Shown: positions 1-12,589, counted from the first letter of the stretch. The stretch is DNA of 64,000 nucleotides from Glandiceps talaboti (GCF_964340395.1 NC_135558.1:10610001-10674000); one strand, 5' to 3'. The notes: generated by a model not told the origin, from the sequence alone. Made by a program: numbers and translations.

Positions 1-362
1 GTTATAACCCTTTTTAGATTAGAAACTTATCAAATAAGAAACACTATGCTATATCGTGTAGTTCTATCGCAAAGTCATAGACTGGCTGACAAACGGAAAC
101 TGTTTAAAAAATATTGTGTATGAGATACATGTAATGTGTATGTTGATAAAGACAATGTGTATGTTGATAAAGAAAACTGCACTGAATAGTTGTAAACACC
201 TCCGAAACTTTAGGGAATGTTTGAAAATCATAATTGTACTGTGTTTCTTATATAAAATCTAACCCACATAAATTAACCAAAAGTCATGCTGAATTTCAAC
301 AATGCCACCACCTCACAATAAGCTTATAGTTGATCAAATTTACAAAAAAAAATCATACATAC

Positions 363-416
363 CCTGTGCCCGTCACTCCCCTGTTCTCCCGTCATGCCTT
401 GCTCTCCACGGTCCCC
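363..416 (-). CDS. Collagen exon 18, 54 bp (last in window)
   Basis: Acceptor ATTTCAG, donor AGG/GTATGT. Encodes GDRGEQGMTGEQGSDGHR. The remaining 362 bp to the left edge read as intron. The rest of the helix and the C-propeptide lie outside. Confidence 0.94.
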
Positions 417-3400
417 CTGAAATGAATCCAAAGGTTATCTCATTCGAAATAATGACGTCATAATATTTGGTTTATACCATAAATGACATTACTAGCAGGG
501 CTTACTTGTTATTTCATGTCACTATGTATTAACGTTGATTGACCGAGGAGGAAAGAGGAACAGGAGTTGGAGGACATAAACGGAGAGATGGAGGTTAGGA
601 GAGAAAAAAAGAGAATTCGGGAGGGGGTTTGAGGGGTGCAATGAACGTGAAGCAACATGTCGATAAAGTAGAGGAACAAGAAAATAAACGTTCACGAAGA
701 CATAGTTCGTGCCACGCTATCAGCCATGCAGCACTCCCGTCTGTACTATTCTGTGGGATTGTACCTGCTAGATCAAATGATTTAGGCCACGCCTTGAACT
801 TGTGATTAGAAGTTCAAACAGAGATCAGTATGTAGATGAAAAATCAAATCGACAGAATATAGTTTCTGCTTCTGATGTTAAGAACGATTGTTGTCATGGT
901 GATACTTGTTAATTGTTTGTACTTGATAAAAGGTCAGACTTCGGCCGGAAACTTATGTTTACTATTGACGTAAGATTAGGTGGCTGGTCTCATAAATCAG
1001 CTCTGAAAGGATGGCATCATGGCCCATTTGAGAACTTTTACAGCATAACAGTATTTGATTGGCTGCAATCAAACCAATTGCACTGTGGAAGATATTGGAT
1101 AGATTAGTACAGTCGTGGTTAAGAAGTCTGATAGGGTTGAACAACACGACATATCTATAATGAATATTTTATTTGTAATTTATGAAAATACTAATTTATG
1201 ACGATGTCCAACAATAATTGGCGTAATATACATGATACACCATGTACCATGTCATTTAAAATTAAGTATACACAGGTATAAATCGCGCATCTTGTCTACT
1301 ACTAGCTCGCGTGGCTTATCCACCAATCTAAAAGTACATAGCACACTATATTTTTGTTTATTTAACGGTTGACCATGTGACTTTTTCGGGCTCTATAACC
1401 AGCCATCAAACTCTACAAACGGAGACAAGGACGCCGACTATCATTATTACACCATCACCACCAATTTGCCTTGTGAGTGTGTATTAAACTTGTAGTTATG
1501 TCTAGAGGTGACGAGTCATTACATTACACCCAGTCTCAAAAGATCCGCGGAGAATCAGTCCAACAGAACTCTTGGCCTACAAGTACATGAAGTAGCTGTA
1601 CATAAACAAAGTCTAGTAGTTCTACGAGTGATTACATGACTCATGAGCATGTTCAAAATATTTGGACCACACATTACAAATAGTCCATGGGGCATTCGAA
1701 TTTTTAATGACTTCTCTGCCCTAATGTACGAAGCATAGATGGATATTAAACCTACCGTTTCTCCAATGTCGCCCATTTCTCCTTTAAATCCATTATTGCC
1801 ACGGCTACCCTGACAAAATTGCAATAAATACGCCAATATTCAATATCATATAAATGTGTGTAGGCCATTCCAAATACAAAATGGCCAGACATTCAGGATC
1901 TTCGAATGTTATCACTTTTTATTTTGTTGTGAAATTATTATGCTATAAATTTGGTATAAAATGAATTTGGTTAGAACTAAAAAAGTATAATAAAGACATG
2001 TATTTTTCAAATAACTGTGGTGGAATGTTCACATCATCGTTTATGCGAAAAAAGAGAACACTTTTGGGCAAAATCAGATTGAAAATACTTTTTTGGCAGA
2101 TTAAAAACGCAAGACGGAAAAAAACGAAATTGTACATATGGAATAAACATATCTTAATATTCGTAAGTTTTCTAATAAGACTTGTTGCTATGTCAAAATG
2201 TATCAGGATAATTTGGTTCTTACCTGCTGCCCAGATGGTCCTGGTAGGCCAGGATCTCCCGTCATTCCCTGTAAGCAAGGTTTAAGGTATACTCATGTCA
2301 GACGTTGTTTTCAAAAAGACAACAACAACAGCTTACACCCGTCATTACACAAACTATAACAGATAAATATATTAGCTGTGCAGATAGCGAATTCAATATT
2401 TCAATAATTATATCTTGTACTCTACTGTTGGCATGTCTGAATCTATCATCAACATTAACAGAAAGTTTATGAACGCCTATGTACAGCATGTAATGGAGTA
2501 GTTTAGTTTCCCATACCCAATATGATCATCTCCACCCGTATAGTCAAATGGGTTACTCTAGCACAACACTAGCACAGCATTCCGTTTTAACCCCCCCCCC
2601 CCAAAAAAAAAAAGCCAGCGAATCTGTTATATAAACACGACGTTATCACCTCCCTGTGGGATTTAGTCGTACTCATTGAACATTAAAGATCGAGTAACTG
2701 TCGGAATGAAGTAACCAATTACAACTGCCTGTCAGTTTATGATGGATTACTACTGACATGTGCTTTTCAGCCTTTTCCCAGCAGGCGGTTAAGCCACATT
2801 TTCGGTAAATTTGTCCGTTTGACTATACATGGAGAGGATGATCGTAGAAAACGTCAACAGGTGTGGGGCTAGGCTAGTAGTGGGATGATAATTCGAAGTT
2901 ATTTATGGAGTGTAAGTCTTAGAATTACGACCAAAATGGGGGTTAGGTTTAAATTTGTTTTCTCCATCAAATAAAAGATCCTGTCCCTAGCGCCAGTGAT
3001 GTGTTTGATGTTACTTAGATCACATTCAAAACGGCGAGACCTCCAGGCAAAAATGTCCCGCTCCTAACGCCGGCATTATAATGTTAAATAGAACTGTAAG
3101 AGTTCCAGACAAACTTTCATCCGTGGTAACTGGAGAATAAAAGGAGCGACACATAATAATTCCCAGCTGAGAGGTCTTTCTTACCTTTATCCCTAGAGGG
3201 CCAAGTGGCCCTGGTAGCCCTGGAAGACCTGTATCGCCCTAAAAGTTTGAAAGGAACAAAACATTCTGTGTAGGTTGTAAAACTTAATGAATCGAGAACA
3301 AATACAAGAGTGTAATAAAGAATGTACGAGCAGGCAAATCCCCATGAGACGTGTCCGACTGGTGATAAACATCGGTTCACTAGTTTGGTAATATAATGTA

Positions 3401-6400
3401 CCTCGATGTAATCTTCGACCACGAGGTTACACCAACATCCTGAATGAAATTTGGCCTAATTGTGAAAGTGGGGCGTGATAAAGCAACTTGTAACATTCGC
3501 ATACTGTCAACTAAATCAGGAGCAAATATGTCTGATCAGCTGAAGGAAGGACAGTGTATTAGACTAAACATTTCCACTTTTATCTACGCAGCGTAACATC
3601 ATGGTACACGCGATTTGTGTGTCGGCGTCTGCGTTAGTTTAGTTCATATACGGTATCATTACGATTTACACCTCCACTCACAGTATAGTCAAAGTCGTTG
3701 CTCTAGAAGTCATGAGATGCAATTTAAAATTCACCCACAGCCACCCACACAGTCATTAACATCATGTCTTTGTTAATCAATCACAAAATTCTAACCAATA
3801 ACACAACCCCTCATAAAGTTAGTGTTTATTGGGACAGTTATGTAATGTCCAAATATGGTATACCTGTCAGCTCAGGATGCTACTTACACACTTTTTACAT
3901 CACTACAACAATTGGGGTTCACTGATTGGATGAACAGCATCTTGTGCTGATTGAAGGACTTTGACCACACGTGGTTCAAGTAGAGACCAAGTTGGCATCC
4001 AGTCTACGTTTGAGTACACCATGGCCAGGCAGTGATCCTGTCAATTCTTAGTCACTGTATCTAATACTTTTAGTCAAATCTGCTCAAGTTTTATGATTTA
4101 GAGTCTACGTTTGTCACAAAAGTGAAATTACTAGCAGTCTGATTTGCCAATATTTCCACCCCACAACGAATACGTCAACTGTCCTTCCAAGGCCTGGTGA
4201 TTGACCCGATTGTTTCCAATATGATAGAGAGTATTATTTTACATACCGGTGAACCGTATGGACCCGTTAGCCCAGGGGGTCCGATCACACCCTGTAAAAG
4301 AAAGACGGAAAGTATGTCAGGTAAATGTATAATCATGCAGTATAGTAGAACATTATTTTTACCTTTAAAATTGAAAATAATCCGGCAAAAATTCAAGCGT
4401 GATGAGAATGCCATACCATACGAATGGTAGACGCATTATGATTGACCAGGATAAGCGAGTAGTATATTTGCACAAATGCCTGAGGGGGTGATGATGTTGG
4501 TTCGAATGTCCTTCTACCTCATTAATAATACATATGTTAGTTTGAAAGACATCTTGCGTTCGACGTCTCATCATTGTCAAAAATACATGTACAGCGTTAT
4601 TAGAATCCAAGCAAGATTAGCAGTAAAACGGTTGATTAGTTGAGGAACACGTACCGGAAATCCATCCATTCCAGGTCGTCCTGGGACACCTTGCCTCCCT
4701 TGGAAACCCTACAACAACGAAAAACAAGTTTTAATTTGCACCACGTGTCAAAAGTCAGAATGATTTATGATACAATAATAAAATTACACCAAATGAAAGT
4801 CTTTATTTGACTTTGTAGGAACTTTGACCTGGAGATCGTGATAGTTGTGTTCCCAGGCATAGTAGTGGTTGAGTGTTATCTGCACTGTCAATTCCCAGGC
4901 CCTTTCCTCGTGGCTAAAGAACCGATCGTTTAGTTTAATCCAAGCAAAACAAATCAATAAAGCAAAATGTCAATAGTCAATAGTCGGTTCAGACTGAAAG
5001 GAACAGTAAAATATTGATGTGTTTAGACATGACATAAAAGGTAAAGGAATCCCTTTGTATATGTTATGGTGTGGCTAACATTATGCTATGCACGTGCGCA
5101 GTCTATAGCAGCTTGACGTCACGTCATTTTTATTACGTATATTCATAAAAAGCAACACAAGAATCGATCTACTGCCATACGAGTAAACTTAATTGTGTAA
5201 AGGTTAGTACTGATTCGATAAACGGTGGCATTTCAAAAATAAGATTTAAATGTCTGCCTACCTTTCTTCCTTGTGGACCTGTTGGCCCTGCTGGACCACG
5301 AACCCCCTAAAATGAGATAGCAAACGCCGGCCATAAGTAACTGGTTTACTATATATATCGTCTTGAACAAGATAAAGATGAGGCAGAAAAAGGAAATCAA
5401 GCAACCTACCATTGGTCCATCTTCACCAGGTATTCCTATCAGACCCAGTTGTCCGGCATCTCCCTGTAAATACAAGAAAATCGCAATGGATAGATTTACC
5501 TTCACCTGTTTTACTTTTTTATAAAAATAAAAACTAGTGGGAATTTTGGTCGGTCTAGTTCTCTGATGGTGGACAGAAAAAGACAGTTTTACTTAGGACA
5601 TCCTCGTTTCCACACAAATTTTTGTAAAGGACGGCAACAAACAAAACAGAAGACACCATCCTACATCAGTCGAAAGTGGTAAATGGACGTATTATGAGGT
5701 ATTAAGCAGTGTGATGTTTGATAAATAGGTTTGACCTACTGTTCGACCGGCAAGCCCCTGTCGTCCCGGTACTCCTGGCGGACCCTGTGGGTAAATCAAA
5801 TGACAGAAATCACAATAAAAAACATAATGTATTATTATTATAAACGCCGTTTTTGACATGATTATAATTTAATTCACCATGCAATGTTTCGAAACTTAAA
5901 TTATTTTACATTTACTTTATTAATTTGAATGTCTGATTTCGTGCAAGTTTTCACGGCCAGAAATACTTTGTTATTTCTTATTTTTATTAGTCTGTTGATC
6001 TCTGATTTTTGGTTTTGGAACGTGGTGCTTTGACAGTTGTTACCTGTATTCCTGTTGGCCCAATTGCACCACTGTAACCCGTCTCACCAGGTGGTCCCTG
6101 CAAAAGAACCAGTCAAGTCCTCATATCACATGATTTATGCAAATAACATACATGTTTAATATTAATATTAATTGATTTCAACAGGTGGTTCTTGAAATTT
6201 ACATATTTAGAAGCACTTACCAATGAAAATAGTTTTAAGATTAATAAAGTATTAGAAATAGCATCGTGTCACTCTAGAAACATGAGACATAATTGATTAT
6301 AGGTAGGTAGGTAGGTAGGTAGGTAGGTAGGTAGGTAGGTAGGAAGGAAGGAAAAGAAGCATTCGACAACAAAAGTTAACCTACCTGTTCGCCTTTCATT

Positions 6401-9400
6401 CCAAGAATTCCGTCTCTGCCACGCATTCCCTGAAACATAGAAAATAAACACTTTTAGGAGACTCGTTTTGTCTGAATTTTTTACATTTCGAAGTAACCAA
6501 TTACACACGTCAGTATCGTATATCTGTGACTTTATTACACAATATCTTTGTCCAGCAGATATCAATATATTAGCGGGGCCTCACTATGATTATTCTCATT
6601 CACGCAAAAGTGAAAAGGTTGAATGGGTATCATTAATTCTGAGTAAGAGAACTTCAATTTAATTTTACCATGAACACAAACATGTACATGATGAGAAGGA
6701 ATAATGACCTACTTTTGGGCCTTCCTCGCCCTCGGGTCCTGGAATACCCACATCCCCCATATCGCCCTGTAAAAATAAATACAACAGATATTACCATACA
6801 ATAAGGAATAGTGACCAATGACGAGTTGGAGAAAAATATTGATTCATCTGCGTTATTTTGGAGGCTTCTTGTATGGTGAGTTATTCAATACGCCATCATC
6901 TAAGGAAACGTGTTATCATCATCAACAGTCTAGCAATTTAGAGATCTGTCGCATCGCATTTTGGCAAACTGAATGAACAATGCGATGACATTATTTTGGC
7001 TGCACCAAGAAATTTTCATTGACATCAGAATCATACAGAAATGACATTTATATCTCAAAGACAGTTCTATATGGTGATATCTAAGCTCACATCGAAGCAT
7101 CCAAATTATTAATAACATATGTACGTCACTTTGTTCTGCGACATTATTCACATTAGACCAAATGGCAACCATATCTGTAGTAAACAAAAGTCACTATTTA
7201 CAGCATAACTAAAAACAAGACCATGAAATATATAAGCTTTGATACTCCATTCAAGTGTCTACCTCATATTATCCACTTCATCAATAGGTTACACTTCTAC
7301 GAAGACTTGTATTACCTCTGAAACTAAAATATTCATCTGCTCCTTGGAGGCTGTTGACCTGTCTATGACCCCTCTGCTAAAGTCTACACAGGACTGTTTC
7401 TAGCTGACATTATCCCTAAAGCCTTGCAGCTTTTAGTTTTACACTGGAACGTGTCTTTCACATTAAAAGGTTAAATTGAAATAACATTTGTTTTAGCCTG
7501 ATTATTCGTGATATGTGTCAAACGCGGGGGACATTACATTTCATCTGATGCTGTGTAGTTTGCTCGTAATACTACGGACCTCTTAGCCCTCTCCTTCCAT
7601 GCCTAAACAATATGGTTCATTGATATCTTTCGGAAGTTATAAACTCGATTCCCACCAGTATTGTAATGATATTGTGTGCTGTTGTAAGGCTAACAAAACA
7701 AGGATCTTCTCCATAAAGTTGATGCAAGAGTCAAATTTTACCCTTTTTTTTACATTTTTTAAATACATTTTTCCAGAAGTTATTTTGTACTGTAAGTTTT
7801 AGGTTGTGTGTTTATTTGAAAAAAACAGAGTCGATTTGTTGAGAAGAAATTGTGTTTGTGGCGGGTAAGAATAACACGGACAGATTCTGTGTAAGATCAT
7901 GTATACATGACGAAATGTATACAACATTAAGTAAACAAATTATAGCGTGTATGATGGTTCGCCGGAGTTGCTCGACCTTTCCTCCAGGGTGCATATTATG
8001 GCAGTAATGTCAAGTTTTTAAAATAAATGTTGACGATTGATGATTGACTTGGCGCATTTGGCTTTTGGCCATCTCCACACACGCACTCGCGTGTGTGCAA
8101 AAGTGGGGTAGTAAATCTTACTAGGCTTAACAAAATAAAGTGTGTGGTTCCGATTATGCTCAGTTTTAGAATAGGTGGGGTAAGTAGATTTTTTAAATAG
8201 ATTTTTTTATATGCGAGTGTCTAGTTCAAGTTGTTGTGTTTTCCGTTGTTTTCCGTTGTTTTTTTTCTCGAAAATGTAAAAAAAAATCTTAGGGTCGGCG
8301 TAAAAAACCAGGTGGGGTCAGGTAACCGGAATCAAACAATTTTGTTTAGGCTTAACAGCTATGTGGACGTGTTTCAGATGACACAGCTGACCCATCGTTC
8401 TGGTGGCACTAAAATATCACTGGCAACATTGTGGATAACTGATTCATCTATCGTCTTATTGTTTGATTTATTGACTGTATCTTGCACAACCCAGGAAAAC
8501 ATTTCTTAGGATTAGATACACTTATGAATAAACTTTAAACTTGTACAAAGAATTCTTGCACTTTTCTAGATTCTAATTTGATATATTACTCTTAGTACGT
8601 TTCACAGTAGGTGGGCATTCCATTGGGTGCATACACTTAAACTGTCGTCTTTCCTCACCGTATATCAAGTGGGAATTTTGCAGTAATGGTGTAACTACAT
8701 GTACTCGCTTAGCAAATGGGTTTTGCTGTCGACGTTTGTGTACATGATAGCTGTAGTGATTAATTACTCGTACGTTACCTTTCGACCGGGAAAACCATGA
8801 GTGCCATGAGTTCCAGCATCACCTCGTTCACCCTGAAATCAAAAAGTAAACAAAACTAACCACCAAACTACATGATATGCTATACACACTTAGATAAATC
8901 TTACAGCAAATTATCGACAGGAATTCGCTTCTGTTGCCCGTGGAAAACATACGTTTCTCGTTATTGGAAATACTAGAATATGTCTATATCTCTTCTGATA
9001 TGACGGGTAACGATTAACCTTTGTCCTCAGCTTCTGTGCCGATTCTTTCGTTTATATCATCGTCGCAAACAACTACCTTTTTACGGCACCGTGCAAAACG
9101 GCACAGTCAACATTTCGAAGTTCGCGGAATAAATAACAGTTCTGGTTTCTGTTTATATACAAAATTGAACAAATAAATTTACATTATAGTGATGTTGATA
9201 AACGTTTATGTTGTCAAACTATCCTTGCTCTCTTTCTGACAGACTAAAATGGCGCGAAGTGCTGGCGGTACTAAAATAATTCTATTTGGAAAGGAGAGAA
9301 GTGTTTCGGCAGTATTCATCATGTAATTATCTGGCGATGTCCTAGTGGTACTGAAATTGCATCCAGATTGCATCGGTTCGGGTCAAATACCTAAATGTGT

Positions 9401-12400
9401 TTGAATTAATCATCTACAACTCTAAACTGTCTGCTTCAGTTTATAAAGACTAATGAGATGTCGTCTGTAACAGCTGTGATGACAATACCACATGTGAATT
9501 CATTTCCATGGAAAGATAAAAAATGGTCGTCTGCTCCGTGTGTGAAAGTATTCGCTTCATGCAAATTAAACCTTCGCACGTGTACAAGAAAGTAGTAACG
9601 TGGTGCAACATAAATCATACAAACAGTATACTTTTCACGAGAAAAGGGTTACCCGATCCGTGTATTTCCAATTCTATTTCTGTGATTTCTACTAGTTCAA
9701 CCTAAACGTGTATTTAAGAAGATTTTAACACGAATCGAATCAAAGGCCATTTACGATATAGACCCAATGATACATGTATGTGATTTGGTGTAAAAATGAG
9801 GGTTACGAATCATCGACAGATGCGGCTGTCAGTTTTTATCACATTTAGACCCTTTTTACAGCCTACCGTTACCAAACATGCGCTTTCAGTAATTTCAAAA
9901 TGCAAAAATCACAGAATAGGTACTTTTGAAAGGTTGTAAGTTTGACCATTTTGGTAAACGATCATCAGAGACAAAGACAATTGAACACGCTGGATAATGC
10001 TAGCGTATGCACGTATGCTTGAAATTCTTTTGAAATTTTTTTGAAATTTTTGAAATTGCTTTGAAATTCCCTACACTAGTTTGTCTAGGAAAGTGTACTT
10101 ACACGTTATCAACTAAAGTCACGCTATCGTAACTTCAAAGAAATGAACGTCTCAAAATTAGTTTAATCAGTGGAAGTCTTTAAGGAGAAGGCTGTAGTCA
10201 ATTTTTTATCTTCGATATGGTGGTAACTTACTGACTACTAAACCCCTGATTACGCCACTTAGCTTTTATTTTTAATCCACAGAATAAAGACCAATGAGTC
10301 AACATTATACACAAGTAAGCATTGACTTAAAAGCTCTCTATGTGAATGTAAACATGATTGTGTATACAACAGAAAAAGAAGAATGTTGTTTAAAGTGTTT
10401 TCCAATACCTTATCTCCTTGTCTTCCGCGTTTTCCTCTTGATCCTCGTGCTCCTCTCGGTCCCTGTGACGTAACATTGGCAAAAAAGAAGACAAAACTAG
10501 TACGTGAATATGAGAGGCATAAGTACAGAATTTAAAGTGTTGCCTTGGCTATTTGATATGCAACATCTATGTTCTATCGCGGTTATTATAGAAACCTACG
10601 TAAAGTCATATTTGAATTGTATCTCTGTCTGTTGGTAAAAGGTACATCTCTTTGTAACCTTCTACAAGAATTGAATATTACTTTGATAAAATTAGCTAAC
10701 AGTGTCATCTCTCTAACTCTAAAATATCCGTTATTGATTCATCTCAATAGTATATTTAATGGTAGGATAGTGTCTACCTAATTTAAGAAACTTTCGTTTG
10801 CAAAGCAAATTAAGGAACTTTTCGTTTGAACCTAACATTTCCATTTACCGTTCAGTGTTGAATTAAGAATCACAACAAATGGTCTCGCGAGACAGACATT
10901 TCAAACAAACCGTAGACAAGAAAAACAGTTAATAGAGTGAAAGATTCTGTAGACATACACAAAGGAACATAAACATATACACAGCCTTTTTAATGATTGT
11001 ACAAAACATGTAGTTCTTTTTCTCTTCATCATTCCAGCTTAAAGGCATAAGGTAATGAATTCATATTTACCGTCATCCCTTTCGGTCCGCGCCGGCCTGG
11101 AGGTCCTCTTAACCCTGGAGGACCCTATAATTAAAGAAAATAATATATTATTCTGACTATTAGACAATGAATGCGATATTAAATGACATTGTAAATGTGC
11201 CACAGAAATATGTAAACTTTTTTTAAAAAATCTATATTAAACAGTACGGCAATGCGTGAATCTATTGATATGAGAAACGTCACATCGCGCGTTCAACATC
11301 ACCCAGATATCACATGGTTCAGTATCATCCAATGATAGTGCTTATATAATTAATAAAGTGTGTTGGCAAAGAACACCCAAGTAAAGCGTCTCACCGGTGG
11401 CCCTCTGTCTCCTTTTTGTCCCTTGGCTCCTTTGATACCGTAAACTCTATAATAATCCGTCCAGTATCTCACATAAGCAATATCTGATTCAAACATATAT
11501 TCCAATGGGTCGTCAGCTTGTAACTTGTCTTGGCTTTCATTGATAATTTCAGGCATGAATATTTGTGACTCTACGTTGTCATCGTTTTCAGAGCAGTTAC
11601 CATGGCGACAAGGGTGGTTTTGAGCTGCATTAACAGAATCAAAATCATGTTATATTTTAAATTTGTACAATCAAGAATATTTTCATGATATTTCTTACGG
11701 AGTAAAAAGCGAAAACAATACATCGGACATATACATATTTGTTCTAACTTTTGCCTAATGTTACGAATTACCGAAAGGGTTTTGCCCCTGCCAATGTTAG
11801 TGTTGTTTTTCGGCTCGGGTTATGTAATAAGTTGAGTTTGTGTACGTGTACGTGTACGTGTATGCTTGATCGACTTTTAGTTGGGAATTACATAGTATTG
11901 ATTTAGCATATGTGCAAATGGCGGGCAATGCCCTTTGGCAAATGATAACAGTTATCAATACTCTTAATGTCATCCCGTACGTATATTCAATCTCTGTACC
12001 ATCATTTGTAGTGCAGTACCGTATGCACCGTATGGTATGATTAACCACAACATTAGCCAAACAGGGAAACTTTTACGAGGTAGACTGATAGAACGGCCAC
12101 TAGAAATAAGATCAATTTCCAACCTCTCTCGTATTTCAGTGTTATGGACATAAACCTCAAGCCAATATCCTTGATTTGCAAATTGGATGCTAACAGACAC
12201 AAAATCAAAGTGAAATACACAAGGACTAGAATGGGCATCTGATTCGGCTGTAGAAATTAAAGGTTACTCACCATCTTCCGTCTGTATGTGTGTAGATTTT
12301 AAGCAAGGAAGCATTTCAGCAAAGACTATTAACAGTAGCAGTATACTCCTGTGAAGATAAAAAAAGAAAGATACGAGGTGTAAGCAAAATCAATATGCAA

Positions 12401-12589
12401 ATTCTGTACAGTTATCTAAGAAATAAGGAAATACATGCAATCAAATTTATCTGGTATTGTGAGTTTCTCATGTCTATGCACAGTTGACTAAATTTTATCA
12501 TGACATGGGACAATCTCACTCAGTAGTTACCTGTATTCAACAACCTTCTGCTGTCCCTGTTCTGTACATACATTCAATAAGTTACACAT
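363..12589 (-). CDS. Fibrillar-type collagen alpha chain, 5' part of gene (18 exons seen, continues beyond left edge)
   Basis: The gene encodes a secreted triple-helical matrix protein. Exons 1-2 give a signal peptide. Exon 3 gives a short acidic non-collagenous region with a Cys-x4-Cys pair, then the first five Gly-X-Y triplets. Exons 4-18 are each exactly 54 or 45 bp, begin with a whole Gly codon, are in phase 0 and are flanked by AG/GT sites on the minus strand. Together they encode 90 uninterrupted triplets (270 residues), about a quarter of a roughly 1,000-residue fibrillar helix. Exon sizes in transcript order from the helix start are 45 (within exon 3), 54,54,54,54,45,54,45,54,45,54,45,54,45,54,54. 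This 54/45 grammar is the hallmark of fibrillar collagen genes, whereas basement-membrane and FACIT collagens have mixed sizes, split Gly codons and interruptions. No VWC or TSPN propeptide module is seen before the helix. The C-propeptide lies outside the window, so the clade cannot be assigned. Start exon is tentative; collagen identity is near certain. Confidence 0.95.
1756..1809 (-). CDS. Collagen exon 17, 54 bp
   Basis: Acceptor TTGTCAG, donor ACG/GTAGGT. Encodes GSRGNNGFKGEMGDIGET. Confidence 0.95.
2224..2268 (-). CDS. Collagen exon 16, 45 bp
   Basis: Acceptor CTTACAG, donor CAG/GTAAGA. Encodes GMTGDPGLPGPSGQQ. Confidence 0.95.
3185..3238 (-). CDS. Collagen exon 15, 54 bp
   Basis: Acceptor CTTTTAG, donor AAG/GTAAGA. 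Encodes GDTGLPGLPGPLGPLGIK. Confidence 0.95.
4247..4291 (-). CDS. Collagen exon 14, 45 bp
   Basis: Acceptor TTTACAG, donor CCG/GTATGT. Encodes GVIGPPGLTGPYGSP. Confidence 0.95.
4655..4708 (-). CDS. Collagen exon 13, 54 bp
   Basis: Acceptor TGTTGTAG, donor CCG/GTACGT. Encodes GFQGRQGVPGRPGMDGFP. Confidence 0.95.
5262..5306 (-). CDS. Collagen exon 12, 45 bp
   Basis: Acceptor CATTTTAG, donor AAG/GTAGGC. Encodes GVRGPAGPTGPQGRK. Only a 103-bp intron separates it from exon 11. Confidence 0.95.
5410..5463 (-). CDS. Collagen exon 11, 54 bp
   Basis: Acceptor TTTACAG, donor ATG/GTAGGT. Encodes GDAGQLGLIGIPGEDGPM. Confidence 0.95.
5740..5784 (-). CDS. Collagen exon 10, 45 bp
   Basis: Acceptor CCCACAG, donor ACA/GTAGGT. 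Encodes GPPGVPGRQGLAGRT. Confidence 0.95.
6044..6097 (-). CDS. Collagen exon 9, 54 bp
   Basis: Acceptor TTTGCAG, donor CAG/GTAACA. Encodes GPPGETGYSGAIGPTGIQ. Confidence 0.95.
6299..6343. repeat. (TAGG)n microsatellite in collagen intron
   Basis: About eleven tandem GTAG/TAGG units lie in the intron between collagen exons 8 and 9, 40 bp from the donor of exon 8. Confidence 0.95.
6385..6429 (-). CDS. Collagen exon 8, 45 bp
   Basis: Acceptor GTTTCAG, donor CAG/GTAGGT. Encodes GMRGRDGILGMKGEQ. It is the first 45-bp exon after a run of four 54-bp exons. Confidence 0.95.
6713..6766 (-). CDS. Collagen exon 7, 54 bp
   Basis: Acceptor TTTACAG, donor AAA/GTAGGT. Encodes GDMGDVGIPGPEGEEGPK, an acidic block. 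The 2.0-kb intron between this exon and exon 6 contains a TIR element. Confidence 0.95.
8124..8351 (+). mobile_element. TIR element family A, copy 1 (short form, in collagen intron)
   Basis: The ends are imperfect inverted repeats: GGCTTAACAAAAT...GTTCCG on the left against the reverse complement of CGGAATCAAACAATTTTGTTTAGGC on the right. Internal blocks GAATAGGTGGGGTAAGTAGA, GCGAGTGTCTAGTTCA and TTAGGGTCGGCGT are shared with copies at 27.4, 48.5 and 49.1 kb. At 228 bp it is an internally shortened, non-coding, MITE-like copy. Confidence 0.75.
8779..8832 (-). CDS. Collagen exon 6, 54 bp
   Basis: Acceptor TTTCAG, donor AAG/GTAACG. Encodes GERGDAGTHGTHGFPGRK. Confidence 0.95.
10409..10462 (-). 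CDS. Collagen exon 5, 54 bp
   Basis: Acceptor GTCACAG, donor AAG/GTATTG. Encodes GPRGARGSRGKRGRQGDK, strongly basic with Arg or Lys in most triplets. Confidence 0.95.
11071..11124 (-). CDS. Collagen exon 4, 54 bp
   Basis: Acceptor TTATAG, donor ACG/GTAAAT. Encodes GPPGLRGPPGRRGPKGMT: six Gly-X-Y triplets, phase 0. Confidence 0.95.
11395..11624 (-). CDS. Collagen exon 3, N-terminal non-collagenous region and helix start
   Basis: The exon has 76 codons plus a split Ala. The first part is acidic, with a CRHGNC cysteine pair and many Asp and Glu. It becomes Tyr-rich (YWTDYYRVY) just before the helix, like a telopeptide. The last 15 codons read GIKGAKGQKGDRGPP, the first collagenous block, equal to a 45-bp unit. 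The donor is CCACCG/GTGAGA. The short length and absence of a minor helix make this much simpler than the vertebrate fibrillar N-propeptide. Confidence 0.92.
12272..12348 (-). CDS. Collagen exon 2, signal-peptide core
   Basis: The acceptor is a pyrimidine-rich stretch ending in TTCACAG and the donor is GATG/GTGAGT. The exon encodes SILLLLIVFAEMLPC, a hydrophobic core followed by a Cys-bearing stretch, then KSTHIQTED. This is a typical secretory signal. The 77 bp length (phase 2 in, phase 1 out) joins both neighbours in frame. Confidence 0.82.
12531..12589 (-). CDS. Collagen exon 1 (tentative start)
   Basis: This minus-strand frame begins at an ATG at 12589 and ends in AG followed by a GTAACT donor. 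Two coding bases remain, which is exactly the phase needed by exon 2. It reads MCNLLNVCTEQGQQKVVEY, then a split Arg. The upstream frame stays open to an ATG near 12718, so the true start could be further 5'. The choice of the nearest ATG gives a polar n-region of about 20 residues before the hydrophobic core. A separate 5' UTR exon is possible and not seen. Confidence 0.5.

Noticed and set aside
7561-7620. Possible extra collagen exon in the intron between exons 6 and 7
   Set aside because: C-rich text on the plus strand suggested Gly codons, but there is no AG/GT-bounded 45- or 54-bp Gly-X-Y frame.
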